64,000 nucleotides of DNA from positions 17,389-81,388 of the forward strand of contig CAIJXJ010000106.1 of the NCBI GenBank assembly GCA_903824575.1. Direction: 5' to 3'. Of this stretch, positions 36,328 to 46,428 are shown piece by piece. Positions within the stretch are counted from its first letter, which is position 1. Every line of letters starts with the position of its first letter. The stretch comes from an uncultured Methylobacillus sp. (GTDB lineage Bacteria > Pseudomonadota > Gammaproteobacteria > Burkholderiales > Methylophilaceae). Both the position numbers and the translations under genes were made by a program. The notes under the pieces are model-generated. The model saw only the letters and a list, made by a program, of their open reading frames with translations. It was not told where the DNA came from and did no database searches.

Positions 36328-36546
36328 TTTTGAAGAAATGGGCTCAAAACCATCAACCTGAAGTTCTGTTGCGTCATCAGCCTTCGTCACGTGCGTATCA
36401 AATACGCTGGAAACCAATAATGCCGATCAACACAAATTTTCTCAGCACATTGCCCATAACTGTGATTCCTAATATTTGACATAAAGGGCGGTGCGCGTCA
36501 GCGAAGCGTGCGGCTTGATGGATGGATGGCTTGGACGGTAGAGTGC

Positions 36547-36960
36547 TCATGCGGATACTTTACGCAAACGAAGTTTGACCCACCAAGCGCCGACGATGCT
36601 GGCGAGAGCGGACACAAATAGCGGAGCAAACACGAGAAATGCAAACTGCTCTCTGGGTGATGACAGGGTGGCGAATGTTGGATCTGTTGGCAAGTATGTG
36701 ACTGACACTCTTGTACCCACTTGTGCATGGCACCTTGTGTCAGAGCCTTCGTAGTCATGGGAGTTGACCGTATATCTGAAAAAGCAAGTTTGATGAATTT
36801 CGGGTTGCCGCCGACTAATGGTGGCCTCAGTTTCTAGTCCTGAGTGTGAGAGGCGATACCAGGCGAGCCAGCCATGAGGCTGAAGATTAATGACTGCAGC
36901 AAAAAACGTAAAGGCGATGCCTGCCATTAGAAGCCCGGTGCGTAAGGGTGTGATCATCAT
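36547..36960 (-). CDS. DUF3592-like two-TM protein, candidate integron cassette gene
   Basis: 137 residues with a start at 36960 (MMITPLRTGLLMAG). Two membrane segments (about 8-26 and 108-127) flank a beta-rich stretch with ACFF/FRYTVNSHDYEGSD-like DUF3592 features and VSVTYLPTDPTFATL. Proteins of this type are frequent as integron cassettes. It reads leftward, away from the integrase remnant at 37595, with the gene at 37042 between them. The gap to 37042 holds an imperfect palindrome of attC style. Confidence 0.6.
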   Translation of the reverse strand: MMITPLRTGLLMAGIAFTFFAAVINLQPHGWLAWYRLSHSGLETEATISRRQPEIHQTCFFRYTVNSHDYEGSDTRCHAQVGTRVSVTYLPTDPTFATLSSPREQFAFLVFAPLFVSALASIVGAWWVKLRLRKVSA

Positions 36961-37041
36961 GTTTGTGACGCCCAAAGTTTGAATTCATCGGCGCTACGCT
37001 GTTTTTCGCGCAGCAGGTCCGGTGAAATGATAGGGCAGTAT
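36961..37041 (-). repeat. Possible degenerate attC-like site
   Basis: The 81-base gap between two leftward genes has GCCCTAT near one end and TTTGGGC near the other (minus strand), with GCTGCGCG-AAAAA-CAGCG in the middle. That gives an imperfect palindrome of about 70 bases. The exact attC core GTTRRRY is not present, so the call is weak. Confidence 0.25.
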
Positions 37042-37431
37042 TTACTCCCAAGTGACATTTGATACTCCCGGAATAGATGGCACCAGTTCGGCCAGATGCG
37101 CCCTCAACTGCTCAATCTCGGGTGCGGGATTAATTTGCCTGAAAAGGCGCTGGATAGTTGATGCTTCGGCGACAGGGAACACGCGCCATTCGTTAGTGCT
37201 GCCGTCGGTGTTGCCGCAGCCGAGCCAAAGCTTGAACGGCTTGCGCGAAACCATAACCACCCAACCAAAGTCCTCTGGGACGATTCCCTCCACCGCGACG
37301 CCGCGCTCTTTGAGTCTTTCAGTAAGCCACTGTGCCATCGCCTTGCCATAGCGTCCCGGGTTTATTTCATCCTCCCCATCTATGGGTCTGAAGAAGTCTG
37401 TTTGAAATGTGACTTGCGGGTTCGTGCTCAT
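37042..37431 (-). CDS. Hypothetical protein, candidate integron cassette gene
   Basis: 129 residues from the ATG at 37431 (AGGA upstream). Soluble alpha/beta protein (RYGKAMAQWLTERLKERGV, EDFGWVVMVSRKPFKLWLGCG), with no recognised domain. Short length, single-gene unit and leftward orientation immediately beside the integrase remnant fit the first cassette of an integron. Confidence 0.6.
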   Translation of the reverse strand: MSTNPQVTFQTDFFRPIDGEDEINPGRYGKAMAQWLTERLKERGVAVEGIVPEDFGWVVMVSRKPFKLWLGCGNTDGSTNEWRVFPVAEASTIQRLFRQINPAPEIEQLRAHLAELVPSIPGVSNVTWE

Positions 37432-37594
37432 GGCGTCCTGATACCTTAACATGAAGGGGGCAGCATTTCGCCGGCGAAGGTCATTCGGCCAGATGAAAAC
37501 TGTCGAATCGTTTTGACGGTGGCTGCAATTTACAGTAGCCCGTCAGTGCAGGTGTATCCGTGTGAGCACTTAATTCGACCTACTCTGGAACAGG
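37432..37594. other. Possible attI region between first cassette and integrase remnant
   Basis: No gene. Holds a perfect 12-bp palindrome TTCGCCGGCGAA at 37467-37478. On the minus strand CATGTTAAGGTATC near 37444-37457 is close to an att core (GTTRRRY) but the last base differs. Confidence 0.25.
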
Positions 37595-37786
37595 GTGTGC
37601 CAGCGCGAGGGGATAAGGATTGCAGCAGCTATGGGGCTAAACCGAGAACGTAATTCACCTTACGGTATTCATGGCTTGCGCATGACGCAGAAACTGCAAG
37701 GTTACGCGGATGTCAGCGCAGCCTTGATTTATACTCATGGCTTGAATGAAAGTGGTCGGGGCGATAAATGCCTCAAGGATGATTGA
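37595..37786 (+). pseudogene. Integron integrase (IntI-type tyrosine recombinase) C-terminal remnant
   Basis: The frame encodes GLRMTQKLQGYADVSAALIYTH followed by GLNESGRG, which aligns to the IntI C-terminus pattern (D)IRTVQELLGHxDVSTTMIYTHVLNxGGRG, including the catalytic tyrosine in IYTH. The catalytic RHxxRH region upstream is lost and the N-terminal 280 or so residues are absent. It ends at the TGA that overlaps the sensor kinase ATG. Orientation is opposite to the genes at 37042 and 36547, the geometry of a real integron. Confidence 0.65.
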
Positions 37787-39504
37787 TGAGTTTGCGTTTA
37801 CGTCTGCATTTGCTGATCACCACCCTGTCGCTGGCATTTTTGCTGGCTGCAGGCTGGGTAATTGTTGATGACACCCGTGTCTCGATTCGCGAGCGGGTCG
37901 AGGCGGCGACGCGGGTGACGGTGCAGTTGCTCGATACCGTCATCGTCAGCTCCTATCAAAATCCGGAGTGGGGCTATACCCATGAGGTCCTGCACAGTTT
38001 TCTGCAGTCACTGGGTTACGTGCGCAGCAATCAGATCACGTTGCGCGACGGTCATGGCGCCTTGCTGTATCAATCGCCGCCTTCCACATTCCGTTCTAAT
38101 GTGGTGCCGCCACAGTGGTTCATCACGCTGGTTGAACCAAAGCAGGAGGTGGTCAAACGTCGCATCCGTTTCGGCACGCTGGAGGTCGCTTCCAGTTCGA
38201 TCGGCTCGATCCGAGAGGCATGGAGCGGCGTGCGCCAGTTGATGGGGATTGGCCTGGGGTTTTTCCTGCTGTTGAATGGCATGGTGTACTGGATGTTGGG
38301 GCGTTCTTTGCAGCCGGTTGGCAGCATACTCGGTGCTATTAATCGCATGGAGCAGGGGGACCTCAAAGTGCGGTTGCCGCAATTCAATCTGCCGGAGTTT
38401 ACGCGTATCGGCCAGAACCTGAACCGTATGGCCGGGTCGTTGGCCAGCAGTAGCGAGGAAAATCGGCGACTGGCGCTGATCGTCAAGCAGACCGGAGACG
38501 CCATCCTGATTCACGATCTTGATGGTAATGTTTCGTTCTGGAACCCGGCGGCGGAACAATTGTTTGGCTTTGCGCAACAGGACATCATCGGCCAGTCGGC
38601 GTCATTATTGGTGCCGCAGTCACGTGCGGATGAACTCAGGCAGAATCTTGCGGCGATTACAGACCGCCGTTTGATCGAGAATTACGATACTCAGCGCCTG
38701 ACAAGGGATGGTCGTGTGATTGATGTCTCGCTGTCGGCGGCTCCCCTGATCGATCCGCATGACGGCCGAGTGATCGGCGAGATCTGTAGCCTGCGCGATA
38801 TCACCGAACGCAAGCATGCCATCGAGGCCGAGCGTCGTCTGGAAGAAAATCGCCAACTCACCCAGTTGATCCAGCACCATATCGAGGACGAGCGGCGCAG
38901 CCTGTCGCGCGAACTGCATGATGAACTGGGCCAGTATGTCACGGCCATCAAGACCTTCGCCGTGGCCATTTCCAATAAGACGCGCGGACGCATGTCGGAT
39001 GTCGAGGCCCATGCACAGACTATCGCCGCCGCCGCCGATCATATTTACGACGGCATGCATAACATCATTCGGCAGTTGCGCCCCGGGGCGTTGGATAACC
39101 TCGGTCTGCCGGAAACGCTGCGTGACGCGGTGAACCAATGGCAGGGGCAGCATCCCGAAGTACGATTCAACCTGAACTTTTCCGGTAAACTCGACTCTCT
39201 CGGTGAGACGCTTAATATCAACCTGTATCGCATCGTGCAGGAATCAGTCACCAATGCCTTGCGTTACGCCGAGGCCTCGCGGCTTGAAATCAGTCTGGAA
39301 CAACAGGAGAACGGCATTTTGCAAGTTCGCATCAAGGATAACGGGGCGGGCATGAACATCTGCAATGTTGACCAGTCACGACACTTTGGCCTGCTCGGCA
39401 TGCGCGAACGCATGCAGGCCTTGCACGGTACCTTTCATCTGGATTCCGTGCCTGGGGAAGGTACTTGCATTACCGTGACCGTTCCCACGGGGATTTCGAC
39501 ATGA
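37786..39504 (+). CDS. NarX-type sensor histidine kinase with HAMP and PAS domains
   Basis: 572 residues. Membrane segments at about 8-28 and 152-172 flank a periplasmic sensor region; HAMP 173-225; PAS 232-345 (QTGDAILIHDLDGNVSFWN); HisKA_3 with the phospho-accepting His in RELHDELGQY (about H378); GHKL ATPase with ESVTNALRYAEAS and IKDNGAGM. ATG at 37786 with AAGGA before it. It overlaps the response regulator by 4 bp. Signal unknown; the PAS domain may sense a redox or ligand cue. Confidence 0.92.
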   Translation: MSLRLRLHLLITTLSLAFLLAAGWVIVDDTRVSIRERVEAATRVTVQLLDTVIVSSYQNPEWGYTHEVLHSFLQSLGYVRSNQITLRDGHGALLYQSPPSTFRSNVVPPQWFITLVEPKQEVVKRRIRFGTLEVASSSIGSIREAWSGVRQLMGIGLGFFLLLNGMVYWMLGRSLQPVGSILGAINRMEQGDLKVRLPQFNLPEFTRIGQNLNRMAGSLASSSEENRRLALIVKQTGDAILIHDLDGNVSFWNPAAEQLFGFAQQDIIGQSASLLVPQSRADELRQNLAAITDRRLIENYDTQRLTRDGRVIDVSLSAAPLIDPHDGRVIGEICSLRDITERKHAIEAERRLEENRQLTQLIQHHIEDERRSLSRELHDELGQYVTAIKTFAVAISNKTRGRMSDVEAHAQTIAAAADHIYDGMHNIIRQLRPGALDNLGLPETLRDAVNQWQGQHPEVRFNLNFSGKLDSLGETLNINLYRIVQESVTNALRYAEASRLEISLEQQENGILQVRIKDNGAGMNICNVDQSRHFGLLGMRERMQALHGTFHLDSVPGEGTCITVTVPTGIST

Positions 39505-40139
39505 GCCGGATCAACGTGATGTTGGTGGATGACCATGCGGTCGTGCGCATGGGATTCAAGCTGCTGCTGGAGGCAGCCCTGGACGTCAAGGTGGTGGCCG
39601 AGGCCGAGAACGGCGAACAGGCCATCAAGCTTTACGATGAACATCATCCCGACGTGGTGGTGATGGACATCACCATGCCTGGCATGGGCGGTCTGGAGGC
39701 GATAGAGCGCATCCTGGCGCGAGACAGCACGGCCCGTCTCCTGGTCCTGTCTGCACACGAAGATTCTGTCCATCCGAAACGGGTATTGAATGCGGGAGCC
39801 CTGGGCTACCTTACCAAGCGCAGTGCACCGGATGAGTTGATCAAGGCGATCCGTACCGTGGCGGTACGCAGACGCTATCTGGAAGCGAGCATCGCCCAGC
39901 AGATGGCGATCCAGCAGTTGTCCGGTGAGCAGAGTCCAGTGGATGTGCTGTCGCCCCGTGAGTTCGAAGTGTTCATGGCGTTGGCGCAGGGAAAATCGAC
40001 CAACGATATCGCCGTCACCTTGTGTCTGTCACCGCGCACCATCGGCACCCATCTCTACAACATCAAGCAGAAGTTGAATGCCGGCAACCAGGCCGAGATC
40101 GCGCTGATCGCCATCCGCTCGGGCTTAATCGACCCCTGA
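39501..40139 (+). CDS. NarL/FixJ-type response regulator
   Basis: 212 residues from the ATG at 39501, which overlaps the kinase stop. Receiver domain with DDHAVVRMG, phospho-acceptor D56 in VVVMDITMPGMGG and the conserved Lys in LTKRSAPDE; LuxR-type helix-turn-helix LSPREFEVFMALAQGKSTNDIAVTL. The upstream ATG at 39465 lies inside the kinase gene and is not used. Together they form one two-component system. Confidence 0.94.
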   Translation: MSRINVMLVDDHAVVRMGFKLLLEAALDVKVVAEAENGEQAIKLYDEHHPDVVVMDITMPGMGGLEAIERILARDSTARLLVLSAHEDSVHPKRVLNAGALGYLTKRSAPDELIKAIRTVAVRRRYLEASIAQQMAIQQLSGEQSPVDVLSPREFEVFMALAQGKSTNDIAVTLCLSPRTIGTHLYNIKQKLNAGNQAEIALIAIRSGLIDP

Positions 40140-40152
40140 ATCGGAGGCCACA

Positions 40153-42024
40153 TCAGGCTTCAAGTTGCTCGTGGATCTCCAGCCAGCGCAGTTCCGTGGT
40201 TTCGATGTCGACCATCAGTTCGCTCTGGCGTTTCTGTAGCTGTTGCAACAGCGAAGGGTTCGGATCGTTGTAAAGTTCGGGTTCTGCCAGTCGGGCATCA
40301 AGCTGGGTTTTTTCAGCATGCCAGAGCGCCAGCTGTTTTTCCAGTTTTTCCGCTTCCTTCGTCAAGGGCCGCAGATCGGCCTGATTGCCCTGACGCGATT
40401 TGTCATTCTTGATTTTGCTCTTGGTCTTGACGGTTTCCGGCTTGGTGGCCGACTTGCGGCTGGTCGCCAGCCAGTTGGCATAGTCGTCGAGGTCGCCGTC
40501 GAACAGGGTGCAGCCCTCGTCGGCGACCAGATAGAGCGAGTCGGCGGTGGTGCGCAACAGGTGACGGTCATGCGACACCAGTACGACGGTGGCATCGGTT
40601 TCCTGCAGTGCCAGCGTCAGAGCCTCCCGCATTTCGAGGTCCAGGTGGTTGGTCGGCTCGTCTAGCAGCAATAGATTGGGTCGTTGCCAGATCAGGAGTG
40701 CCAGCGCCAGGCGTGATTTTTCGCCGCCGGAGAAGCTGCCGCAGGGGGCGGTGACCATGTCGCCGCGGAAGTCGAAACCGCCGAGGAAGTTGCGCAGTTC
40801 CTGTTCCCGCGTCTTTGGGTCAAGGTGGGACATGTGCCACAACGGTGATTCCTCCGGGCGCAGTGCTTCCAGCTGATGCTGGGCGAAGTAGCCGATGCGC
40901 AAGCCCTTGCCCTCGATGCGGCTGCCTGCCATGGTCGTCAGTTCTCCAGCCATCAATTTGATCAGGGTGGACTTGCCCGCGCCGTTCGGCCCCAGTAGGG
41001 CGATGCGCTCGCCCGGCCGCAGCACCAGGTCGATGTCCTTGATCAGTGGCTTGTCGCCATAGCCCACGGCGGCGTTGTGCAAGGTCAACAGCGTGTCGGG
41101 CATGGAGACGGGTTCCCTGAAGCCGAAGCTGAACGGGGTATCTACGTGGGCGGCGGCGACTTCCTGCATGCGATCGAGCGCCTTGATCCGGCTCTGCGCC
41201 TGGCGTGCCTTAGTGGCTTGGGCGCGGAAGCGGTCAATATAGGTTTTGAGGTGGGCCATTTCGCGCTGCTGCTTCTCGTACATGGACTGTTGCAGCGCTA
41301 GATGTTCGGCGCGCGTGCGTTCGAAAGTGCTGTAATCACCGGTGTAGAGCTTGAGCTTTTGTTGCTCGAAATGCAGGATGTGGTCGGTGATAGCGTCCAG
41401 GAAATCCCGGTCGTGCGAGATCAGGAGTAGGGTGCCAGGGTAACGTTTGAGCCAGGTTTCAAGCCACAGCACGGCGTCGAGGTCGAGGTGGTTGGTTGGC
41501 TCGTCCAGCAGCAGCAGGTCAGAGCGGCTCATCAGCGCCCGGGCGAGGTTGAGGCGCACGCGCCAGCCGCCGGAGAACTCGGCCACCGGGCGCACGAAAT
41601 CAGCGTCCGAAAATCCCAAGCCGGCCAGTAGGCTGGCGGCCTTGGCGCGCGAGGAGTAGCCGTCGATTTCGCCATAGTGTCCGTAGAGATGACCGATGGC
41701 CTCGCCGTCATGTGCGGCTTCGGCCGCTGCGATGTCGCGTTCCACTTCGCGCAACTCAACATCGCCATCCAGCACGAAATCGAGAGCGGCATCGGGCAAT
41801 GCCGGCGTATCCTGGCCGACGTGCGCCATCACCCAGCGTGCAGGAAATTCCAGGTCACCTGCCTCCGCCTGCAACTCGCCGCGCAGCATGGAAAAAAAGG
41901 AAGACTTGCCACAACCGTTGGCGCCGATCAGACCGACCTTCCAGCCGGGATGGAGTTGCAACGAGGCACCAGCGATCAGCGGTTCGCCGCTGCGGCCATA
42001 GGTGAGGTCACGCAATAGAATCAT
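40153..42024 (-). CDS. ABC-F family ATPase (YheS type)
   Basis: 623 residues with two ABC domains. The first has [14 protein letters not shown] (Walker A), [16 protein letters not shown] (signature) and [13 protein letters not shown]; the second has [14 protein letters not shown] and [15 protein letters not shown]. The linker and charged, coiled C-terminus ([16 protein letters not shown] region) are of ABC-F type, acting on ribosomes rather than membranes. No transmembrane segments. It converges on the response regulator. Confidence 0.93.
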   Translation of the reverse strand: MILLRDLTYGRSGEPLIAGASLQLHPGWKVGLIGANGCGKSSFFSMLRGELQAEAGDLEFPARWVMAHVGQDTPALPDAALDFVLDGDVELREVERDIAAAEAAHDGEAIGHLYGHYGEIDGYSSRAKAASLLAGLGFSDADFVRPVAEFSGGWRVRLNLARALMSRSDLLLLDEPTNHLDLDAVLWLETWLKRYPGTLLLISHDRDFLDAITDHILHFEQQKLKLYTGDYSTFERTRAEHLALQQSMYEKQQREMAHLKTYIDRFRAQATKARQAQSRIKALDRMQEVAAAHVDTPFSFGFREPVSMPDTLLTLHNAAVGYGDKPLIKDIDLVLRPGERIALLGPNGAGKSTLIKLMAGELTTMAGSRIEGKGLRIGYFAQHQLEALRPEESPLWHMSHLDPKTREQELRNFLGGFDFRGDMVTAPCGSFSGGEKSRLALALLIWQRPNLLLLDEPTNHLDLEMREALTLALQETDATVVLVSHDRHLLRTTADSLYLVADEGCTLFDGDLDDYANWLATSRKSATKPETVKTKSKIKNDKSRQGNQADLRPLTKEAEKLEKQLALWHAEKTQLDARLAEPELYNDPNPSLLQQLQKRQSELMVDIETTELRWLEIHEQLEA

Positions 42025-42098
42025 GGGGGAGCTTACAGGGTAGAATTGGGCGGTATTCTAATCGATTAAGATGTCGAGCTGCCATCAGAAGGAAATTA

Positions 42099-43031
42099 GT
42101 GACAAATTTTGTGGTTGCTGCCTTGTATAAATTCGCCAAACTGCCTGACTGTCAGTCCTTGCAGCCAGGTCTGCTGGACTTTTGTCTGAGCCATGACATT
42201 AAGGGCACGCTGCTGTTGGCGCTTGAGGGACTTAATGGCACGGTCGCCGGTAGTCGCGAAGGGATCGATGCGCTGATCGCCCTTCTCAAGTCTGATTTTC
42301 GTCTGGCTGATCTCGAACACAAGGAGTCGTTTGCCGACACTAATCCGTTCTATCGCATGAAGGTGAAGATCAAACGTGAAATTGTCACCCTCGGCGTACC
42401 TGGCATCGATCCGAACGAAATGGTTGGCACCTACGTGGCGCCAGAGGACTGGAATGCCTTGATAACGGACCCCGAGGTGGTGCTGGTTGACACACGTAAT
42501 GACTACGAAGTGGATATCGGTACTTTCAGGGGCGCACTTGATCCGCATACCGCCAGCTTTCGCCAGTTTCCGGACTATGTCGCCAAAAACCTGGATCCAC
42601 GGAAACACAAGAAGGTGGCCATGTTCTGCACCGGTGGCATCCGCTGCGAGAAGGCCAGTGCCTATTTGATGCGTCAGGGCTTTGATGAGGTTTACCACTT
42701 GCAGGGTGGCATTCTGAAATATCTCGAAACCATCCCGCAGGAGGATAGTCTGTGGCAGGGCGAATGTTTCGTGTTTGATCAGCGCGTCGCGGTGCGCCAT
42801 GGACTTGAAGTGGGCGATCATGGTCAATGCCACGCCTGCCGCCACCCCTTGTCGCCTGATGAAATGCATGCAGCCCAATACGTGGCAGGCATATCCTGCC
42901 CGTACTGCCATGACAAACTCAGTGCTGAAAAGCGTGCCGGCGTCATCGAACGTCAAAAGCAAATGGCCTTGGCCCGGGAGCGTGGAGAGCAACATTTAGG
43001 AAAAATGGTGGAAAAGAAAAAATTGCCATGA
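42099..43031 (+). CDS. trhO: tRNA uridine(34) hydroxylase
   Basis: Rhodanese-domain enzyme that hydroxylates U34 of tRNA (E. coli YceA/TrhO). 310 residues, starting at GTG 42099 with AAGGAA upstream. [18 protein letters not shown] at the N-terminus, the rhodanese active-site loop [15 protein letters not shown] with the catalytic Cys, and a C-terminal zinc-like CHACRHPLS ... CPYC. The start of ybiB overlaps its stop (ATGA). Confidence 0.93.
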   Translation: MTNFVVAALYKFAKLPDCQSLQPGLLDFCLSHDIKGTLLLALEGLNGTVAGSREGIDALIALLKSDFRLADLEHKESFADTNPFYRMKVKIKREIVTLGVPGIDPNEMVGTYVAPEDWNALITDPEVVLVDTRNDYEVDIGTFRGALDPHTASFRQFPDYVAKNLDPRKHKKVAMFCTGGIRCEKASAYLMRQGFDEVYHLQGGILKYLETIPQEDSLWQGECFVFDQRVAVRHGLEVGDHGQCHACRHPLSPDEMHAAQYVAGISCPYCHDKLSAEKRAGVIERQKQMALARERGEQHLGKMVEKKKLP

Positions 43032-43996
43032 ATTACAGTGAAATCATCAAGGAAGTCGGTCGTGGCCGCACCGGTGCCACCGACCTGAGCGAAGACGCCG
43101 CATTTGAACTGTTCGGCGCGATGCTCCATGGCCAGGTGCCGGATCTGGAACTAGGCGCGTTGCTGCTGGCATTTCGTATCAAGGGTGAGTCGCCAAACGA
43201 GATGCGTGGGTTCTATCGCGCCATGCAAGCGATCATGCCCCGCCTGGAGCCGCCTGTAGGTCGGCCGCTGCCGATACTATTGCCGACATACAACGGCGCG
43301 CGACGGCAGGGAAATCTGACACCACTGCTGGCTATGTTGCTGCAAAAGCTGGGGGTGCCGGTGCTGGTGCATGGTGTACAGAGTGACTCCAAACGGGTGA
43401 CCAGTCGCGAAGTGTTCGCGGCGCTTGGTGTCCCCATGGCCGAGTCGATTACAGACGTGCAGACGCAACTCGATGCCGGTCAGGTGGCTTTTCTGCCGAT
43501 TGACGTGCTGTCACCCGGCCTCAACGCCTTGCTGCAATTGCGTGGGCGACTTGGTGTGCGTAACAGCACGCACACGCTGGTCAAACTGGCGGATCCATTT
43601 GCCGGTCGCGCCTTGCCCGTGGTCAGTGTTTCGCATCCGGAATATGTAATCCGCATGGCGGAATTCTTTCGTGATATCGGGGCCCGCGCCTTGTTGTTGC
43701 GCGGTACCGAGGGCGAGGTTTACGCCAATCCTAAACGCTGCCCGCGCATGGCCTGGTTCGAGGCCGGTCAGGAGACTGTGCTGGCTGAGGCGGAGGAAGG
43801 TACGGTTGCTGCAGTGCCGCAACTGCCTGAAAGCATGGAGGCAGAAATCACGGCTAACTGGATCCGCCGGGCGCTGGCGGGGGACGTGCCGGTGCCGCAG
43901 ACTATCCTGACGCAAGTGGCCTGCTGCCTGGTCGCGACGAGAGTGAAATCTGACATGGCTGCGGCGCTGGCAGCGATGACAGATGGATTGGCATGA
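43028..43996 (+). CDS. ybiB: YbiB-family nucleic-acid-binding protein (TrpD2)
   Basis: 322 residues of the anthranilate phosphoribosyltransferase fold, but lacking the phosphoribosyl-binding residues, as in YbiB, which binds nucleic acid. [20 protein letters not shown] and [22 protein letters not shown] are the fold-defining blocks. It is coupled at both ends to trhO and rlmF by 4-bp overlaps, which argues for a role in RNA. Confidence 0.9.
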   Translation: MNYSEIIKEVGRGRTGATDLSEDAAFELFGAMLHGQVPDLELGALLLAFRIKGESPNEMRGFYRAMQAIMPRLEPPVGRPLPILLPTYNGARRQGNLTPLLAMLLQKLGVPVLVHGVQSDSKRVTSREVFAALGVPMAESITDVQTQLDAGQVAFLPIDVLSPGLNALLQLRGRLGVRNSTHTLVKLADPFAGRALPVVSVSHPEYVIRMAEFFRDIGARALLLRGTEGEVYANPKRCPRMAWFEAGQETVLAEAEEGTVAAVPQLPESMEAEITANWIRRALAGDVPVPQTILTQVACCLVATRVKSDMAAALAAMTDGLA

Positions 43997-44949
43997 GTGG
44001 GGTCGATCTGCTGCTTGAGAAGTCTGGCTTGCATCCACGCAACCAGCACAGAGGACAATACAATTTCGATCAGTTGCTGGAAACTAGTCCGGAACTGGCG
44101 CATTTCGTAAAATTGAATGCCTACCACAATGCCTCTATTGACTTTGCCAACCCGCAGGCGGTCAAGGCGCTCAATCGGGCCTTGCTTCTGCAGTTCTATG
44201 GCATTCATGACTGGGATATTCCAGCGGGCTATCTGTGCCCCCCCATCCCCGGCCGTGCGGATTATTTGCACCATGTCGCTGATCTGCTGGCACTGGGCGG
44301 GAATATTCCAACAGGTGAACAGGTGCGGGCGCTCGATGTCGGCGTCGGTGCCAACGTCATCTATCCGCTCATCGGCCAGCGCATGTATGGCTGGCGCTTT
44401 GTCGGATCGGACATCGATGCTACCGCGCTCGCCAATGCCCGGCGTATCGTCAAGTCCAATGCTCTCGACGCTGTCATCGAACTGCGCTTACAGGTTTCCC
44501 CTGTGCACATTTTCAAAGGCATTATTGGCGAGGGTGAGACCTTTGATCTCAGTCTGTGTAATCCGCCGTTTCACGCCTCGATTGATGAGGCCAGCGCAGG
44601 CTCCCGCCGCAAATGGCACAACCTTGGACGCGGCGGAGCAGTAGCACCACGCCTCAATTTCGGCGGCCAGGGCGCGGAGCTTTACTGTGAGGGGGGAGAG
44701 CAGGTATTTATTCGTCGCATGATCCAGGAGAGCGTACAATTTGCCCCCCAGTGCCGCTGGTTCACCACCTTGGTGTCGAAAGCCGCCAGCCTGCCTTGTA
44801 TTTATCGAGCGCTAAAACAGGCGGGTGTCGCCGATATGAAGACCATCGACATGACGCAAGGCCAGAAGCGGAGCCGCATTGTGGCCTGGACGTTTGTGGA
44901 GGCAAGCTCAAGTCAGGATCGCCTTGGCTTGGTTGTGAGCACTCCATAG
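43993..44949 (+). CDS. rlmF: 23S rRNA (adenine(1618)-N6)-methyltransferase
   Basis: 318 residues. SAM-binding [14 protein letters not shown] and the target-binding NPPFH motif ([15 protein letters not shown]) are diagnostic, with the N-terminal [17 protein letters not shown] region. It completes a trhO-ybiB-rlmF unit of RNA modification genes. Confidence 0.94.
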   Translation: MSGVDLLLEKSGLHPRNQHRGQYNFDQLLETSPELAHFVKLNAYHNASIDFANPQAVKALNRALLLQFYGIHDWDIPAGYLCPPIPGRADYLHHVADLLALGGNIPTGEQVRALDVGVGANVIYPLIGQRMYGWRFVGSDIDATALANARRIVKSNALDAVIELRLQVSPVHIFKGIIGEGETFDLSLCNPPFHASIDEASAGSRRKWHNLGRGGAVAPRLNFGGQGAELYCEGGEQVFIRRMIQESVQFAPQCRWFTTLVSKAASLPCIYRALKQAGVADMKTIDMTQGQKRSRIVAWTFVEASSSQDRLGLVVSTP

Positions 44950-44970
44950 AAATCGAACAGAGGAATTTCC

Positions 44971-45252
44971 ATGCAAAGCAAAACACACAGCATTTTGGAG
45001 AGTCTGACCAATACCGTGATTGGTTATGTGGTGGCGATAGCCAGTCAATTGCTGGTGTTTCCCTTGTTTGACATTCACATTCCGCTACAGGATAACCTCA
45101 TGATTGGCTTGTGGTTCACCGCGATCTCATTGGCGCGTGCGTATCTGGTGCGGCGCTGGTTTGTGCGCCGCACAGAGGGACGCTTGCGTTCGTGGCAGTG
45201 CGTGACCGGGCTTGGAATGGATTGCTGTTGTCAAAAGAGGGCATCCCTGTGA
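44971..45252 (+). CDS. Small two-TM protein of DUF7220 type
   Basis: 93 residues with a GAGGAA ribosome-binding site. SKTHSILESLTNTVIGYVVAI and LQDNLMIGLWFTAISLARAYLVRRWF give two membrane segments and the family pattern usually seen in phage and plasmid proteins. The tail beyond residue 68 (RTEGRLRSWQCVTGL) is extra. It is unusual in a chromosomal operon; the following methyltransferase start overlaps its stop (GTGA). Confidence 0.7.
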   Translation: MQSKTHSILESLTNTVIGYVVAIASQLLVFPLFDIHIPLQDNLMIGLWFTAISLARAYLVRRWFVRRTEGRLRSWQCVTGLGMDCCCQKRASL

Positions 45253-46403
45253 GCGATATTCCAGTCATCAGCTGGGCCGAAGCGGGGGTCACGAAAACCG
45301 CGCTTTGGCGTTCCGAGAGCAGTGTCGCTCCACACCAGAAGGTGGTGATTGCGGACGACAAGCTTACGGCTGATGCCGCCTATCGACTGGCCTGCGAAGG
45401 CACGGCCATGCTATGGCGAGGTGACTTTCAGAATGCCCGGCAATTGTTGCAGGCGCTGTCAAGGCGACTGGAGAACAAGCCACGTCGCGCCGTGCGTCGC
45501 GCACCCAAGGCGCCACCTTCCATTACCGAGGCGTTTCATCTGCACCGGCAGAGCCAGGCCCAGCGAGCGCGCATTCTGGGTATGCTGCTGGTGCCTCTGG
45601 CCGGTGATTATAGCGTGCCGTTACGGCGTGCGCCGGACGTGAAGGAGGCCTGCGTTGAGGCCTATGGCGCTGACGCTTGCCAGGATTCCATCGTATCCCT
45701 GCGCGAACTGTTGGGGCTGATCGGCGCCCACGAATGGCGCGCCAAGGGCGTGGCCGTTCCCGCCCTGGAACAGCGCATTCACCCGCATTACGGCGTGTTT
45801 TCACCAGTGCGTGGCGAGTATGTGTCCTTGGTGATGGACGCGCCCTTGCCCGGGCTGAAACTTGCTTTCGATATTGGCACCGGCACCGGCGTGCTCGCGG
45901 CCGTGCTGGCTCATCGTGGTATGGCCCACGTGGTGGCGACCGACATGGACGCACGGGCGCTGACTTGCGCGCGGGAGAACATTGCGCGATTGGGGCTGAC
46001 AGATCGAGTGGAAGTGGTGCAGGCTGATTTGTTTCCAGATGGGCGGGCATCCTTGGTCGTGTGTAATCCTCCCTGGTTGCCGGCGCGGCCGAGTTCCCGG
46101 TTGGAGTCTGCGGTCTATGATCTGGATAGCCAGATGCTACTGGGGTTCCTGAATGGATTGGCGCTGCATCTGGAGCCAGGTGGGGAGGGTTGGCTGATCC
46201 TGTCGGATTTTGCTGAACACTTGGGGCTGCGCACGCGGGAGGACTTGCTTGCAGCCATCGCTGCGGCAGGATTGGTGGTGATTGCAAAATCCGATGTGGC
46301 GCCGCATCACCCCAAGGTATTCGATGCGACCGATCCGCTGCACGCCGCCCGTTCCAAGGAAATTACCTCGCTCTGGCGGTTGTCAGCGCGGCCGTTGGGT
46401 TAA
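45249..46403 (+). CDS. Class I SAM-dependent methyltransferase
   Basis: 384 residues from the GTG at 45249 (AGAGGG upstream); an in-frame start at 45111 would overlap the small membrane gene. LAFDIGTGTGVLAAVLA is motif I, ATDMDARALTCARENI motif II and VVCNPPWLPARPS the NPPW active-site motif of N6-adenine, N5-glutamine or similar MTases. An N-terminal domain (1-150) is predicted but not recognised. The target may be RNA or a protein; placement behind rlmF favours RNA (inference). Confidence 0.8.
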   Translation: MSDIPVISWAEAGVTKTALWRSESSVAPHQKVVIADDKLTADAAYRLACEGTAMLWRGDFQNARQLLQALSRRLENKPRRAVRRAPKAPPSITEAFHLHRQSQAQRARILGMLLVPLAGDYSVPLRRAPDVKEACVEAYGADACQDSIVSLRELLGLIGAHEWRAKGVAVPALEQRIHPHYGVFSPVRGEYVSLVMDAPLPGLKLAFDIGTGTGVLAAVLAHRGMAHVVATDMDARALTCARENIARLGLTDRVEVVQADLFPDGRASLVVCNPPWLPARPSSRLESAVYDLDSQMLLGFLNGLALHLEPGGEGWLILSDFAEHLGLRTREDLLAAIAAAGLVVIAKSDVAPHHPKVFDATDPLHAARSKEITSLWRLSARPLG

Positions 46404-46428
46404 AAATTTTCAATTTATAACGAGTCAA

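Noticed and set aside
36430..36546. Second attC-like site downstream of the DUF3592-like gene
   Set aside because: Only near-matches to the core motifs (GTCCAAG and ATTAGGA), with no good palindrome; not claimed as a feature.
45111..45248. Longer N-terminus of the methyltransferase
   Set aside because: Would overlap the small membrane gene by 140 bases; the GTG at 45249 has a strong ribosome-binding site.
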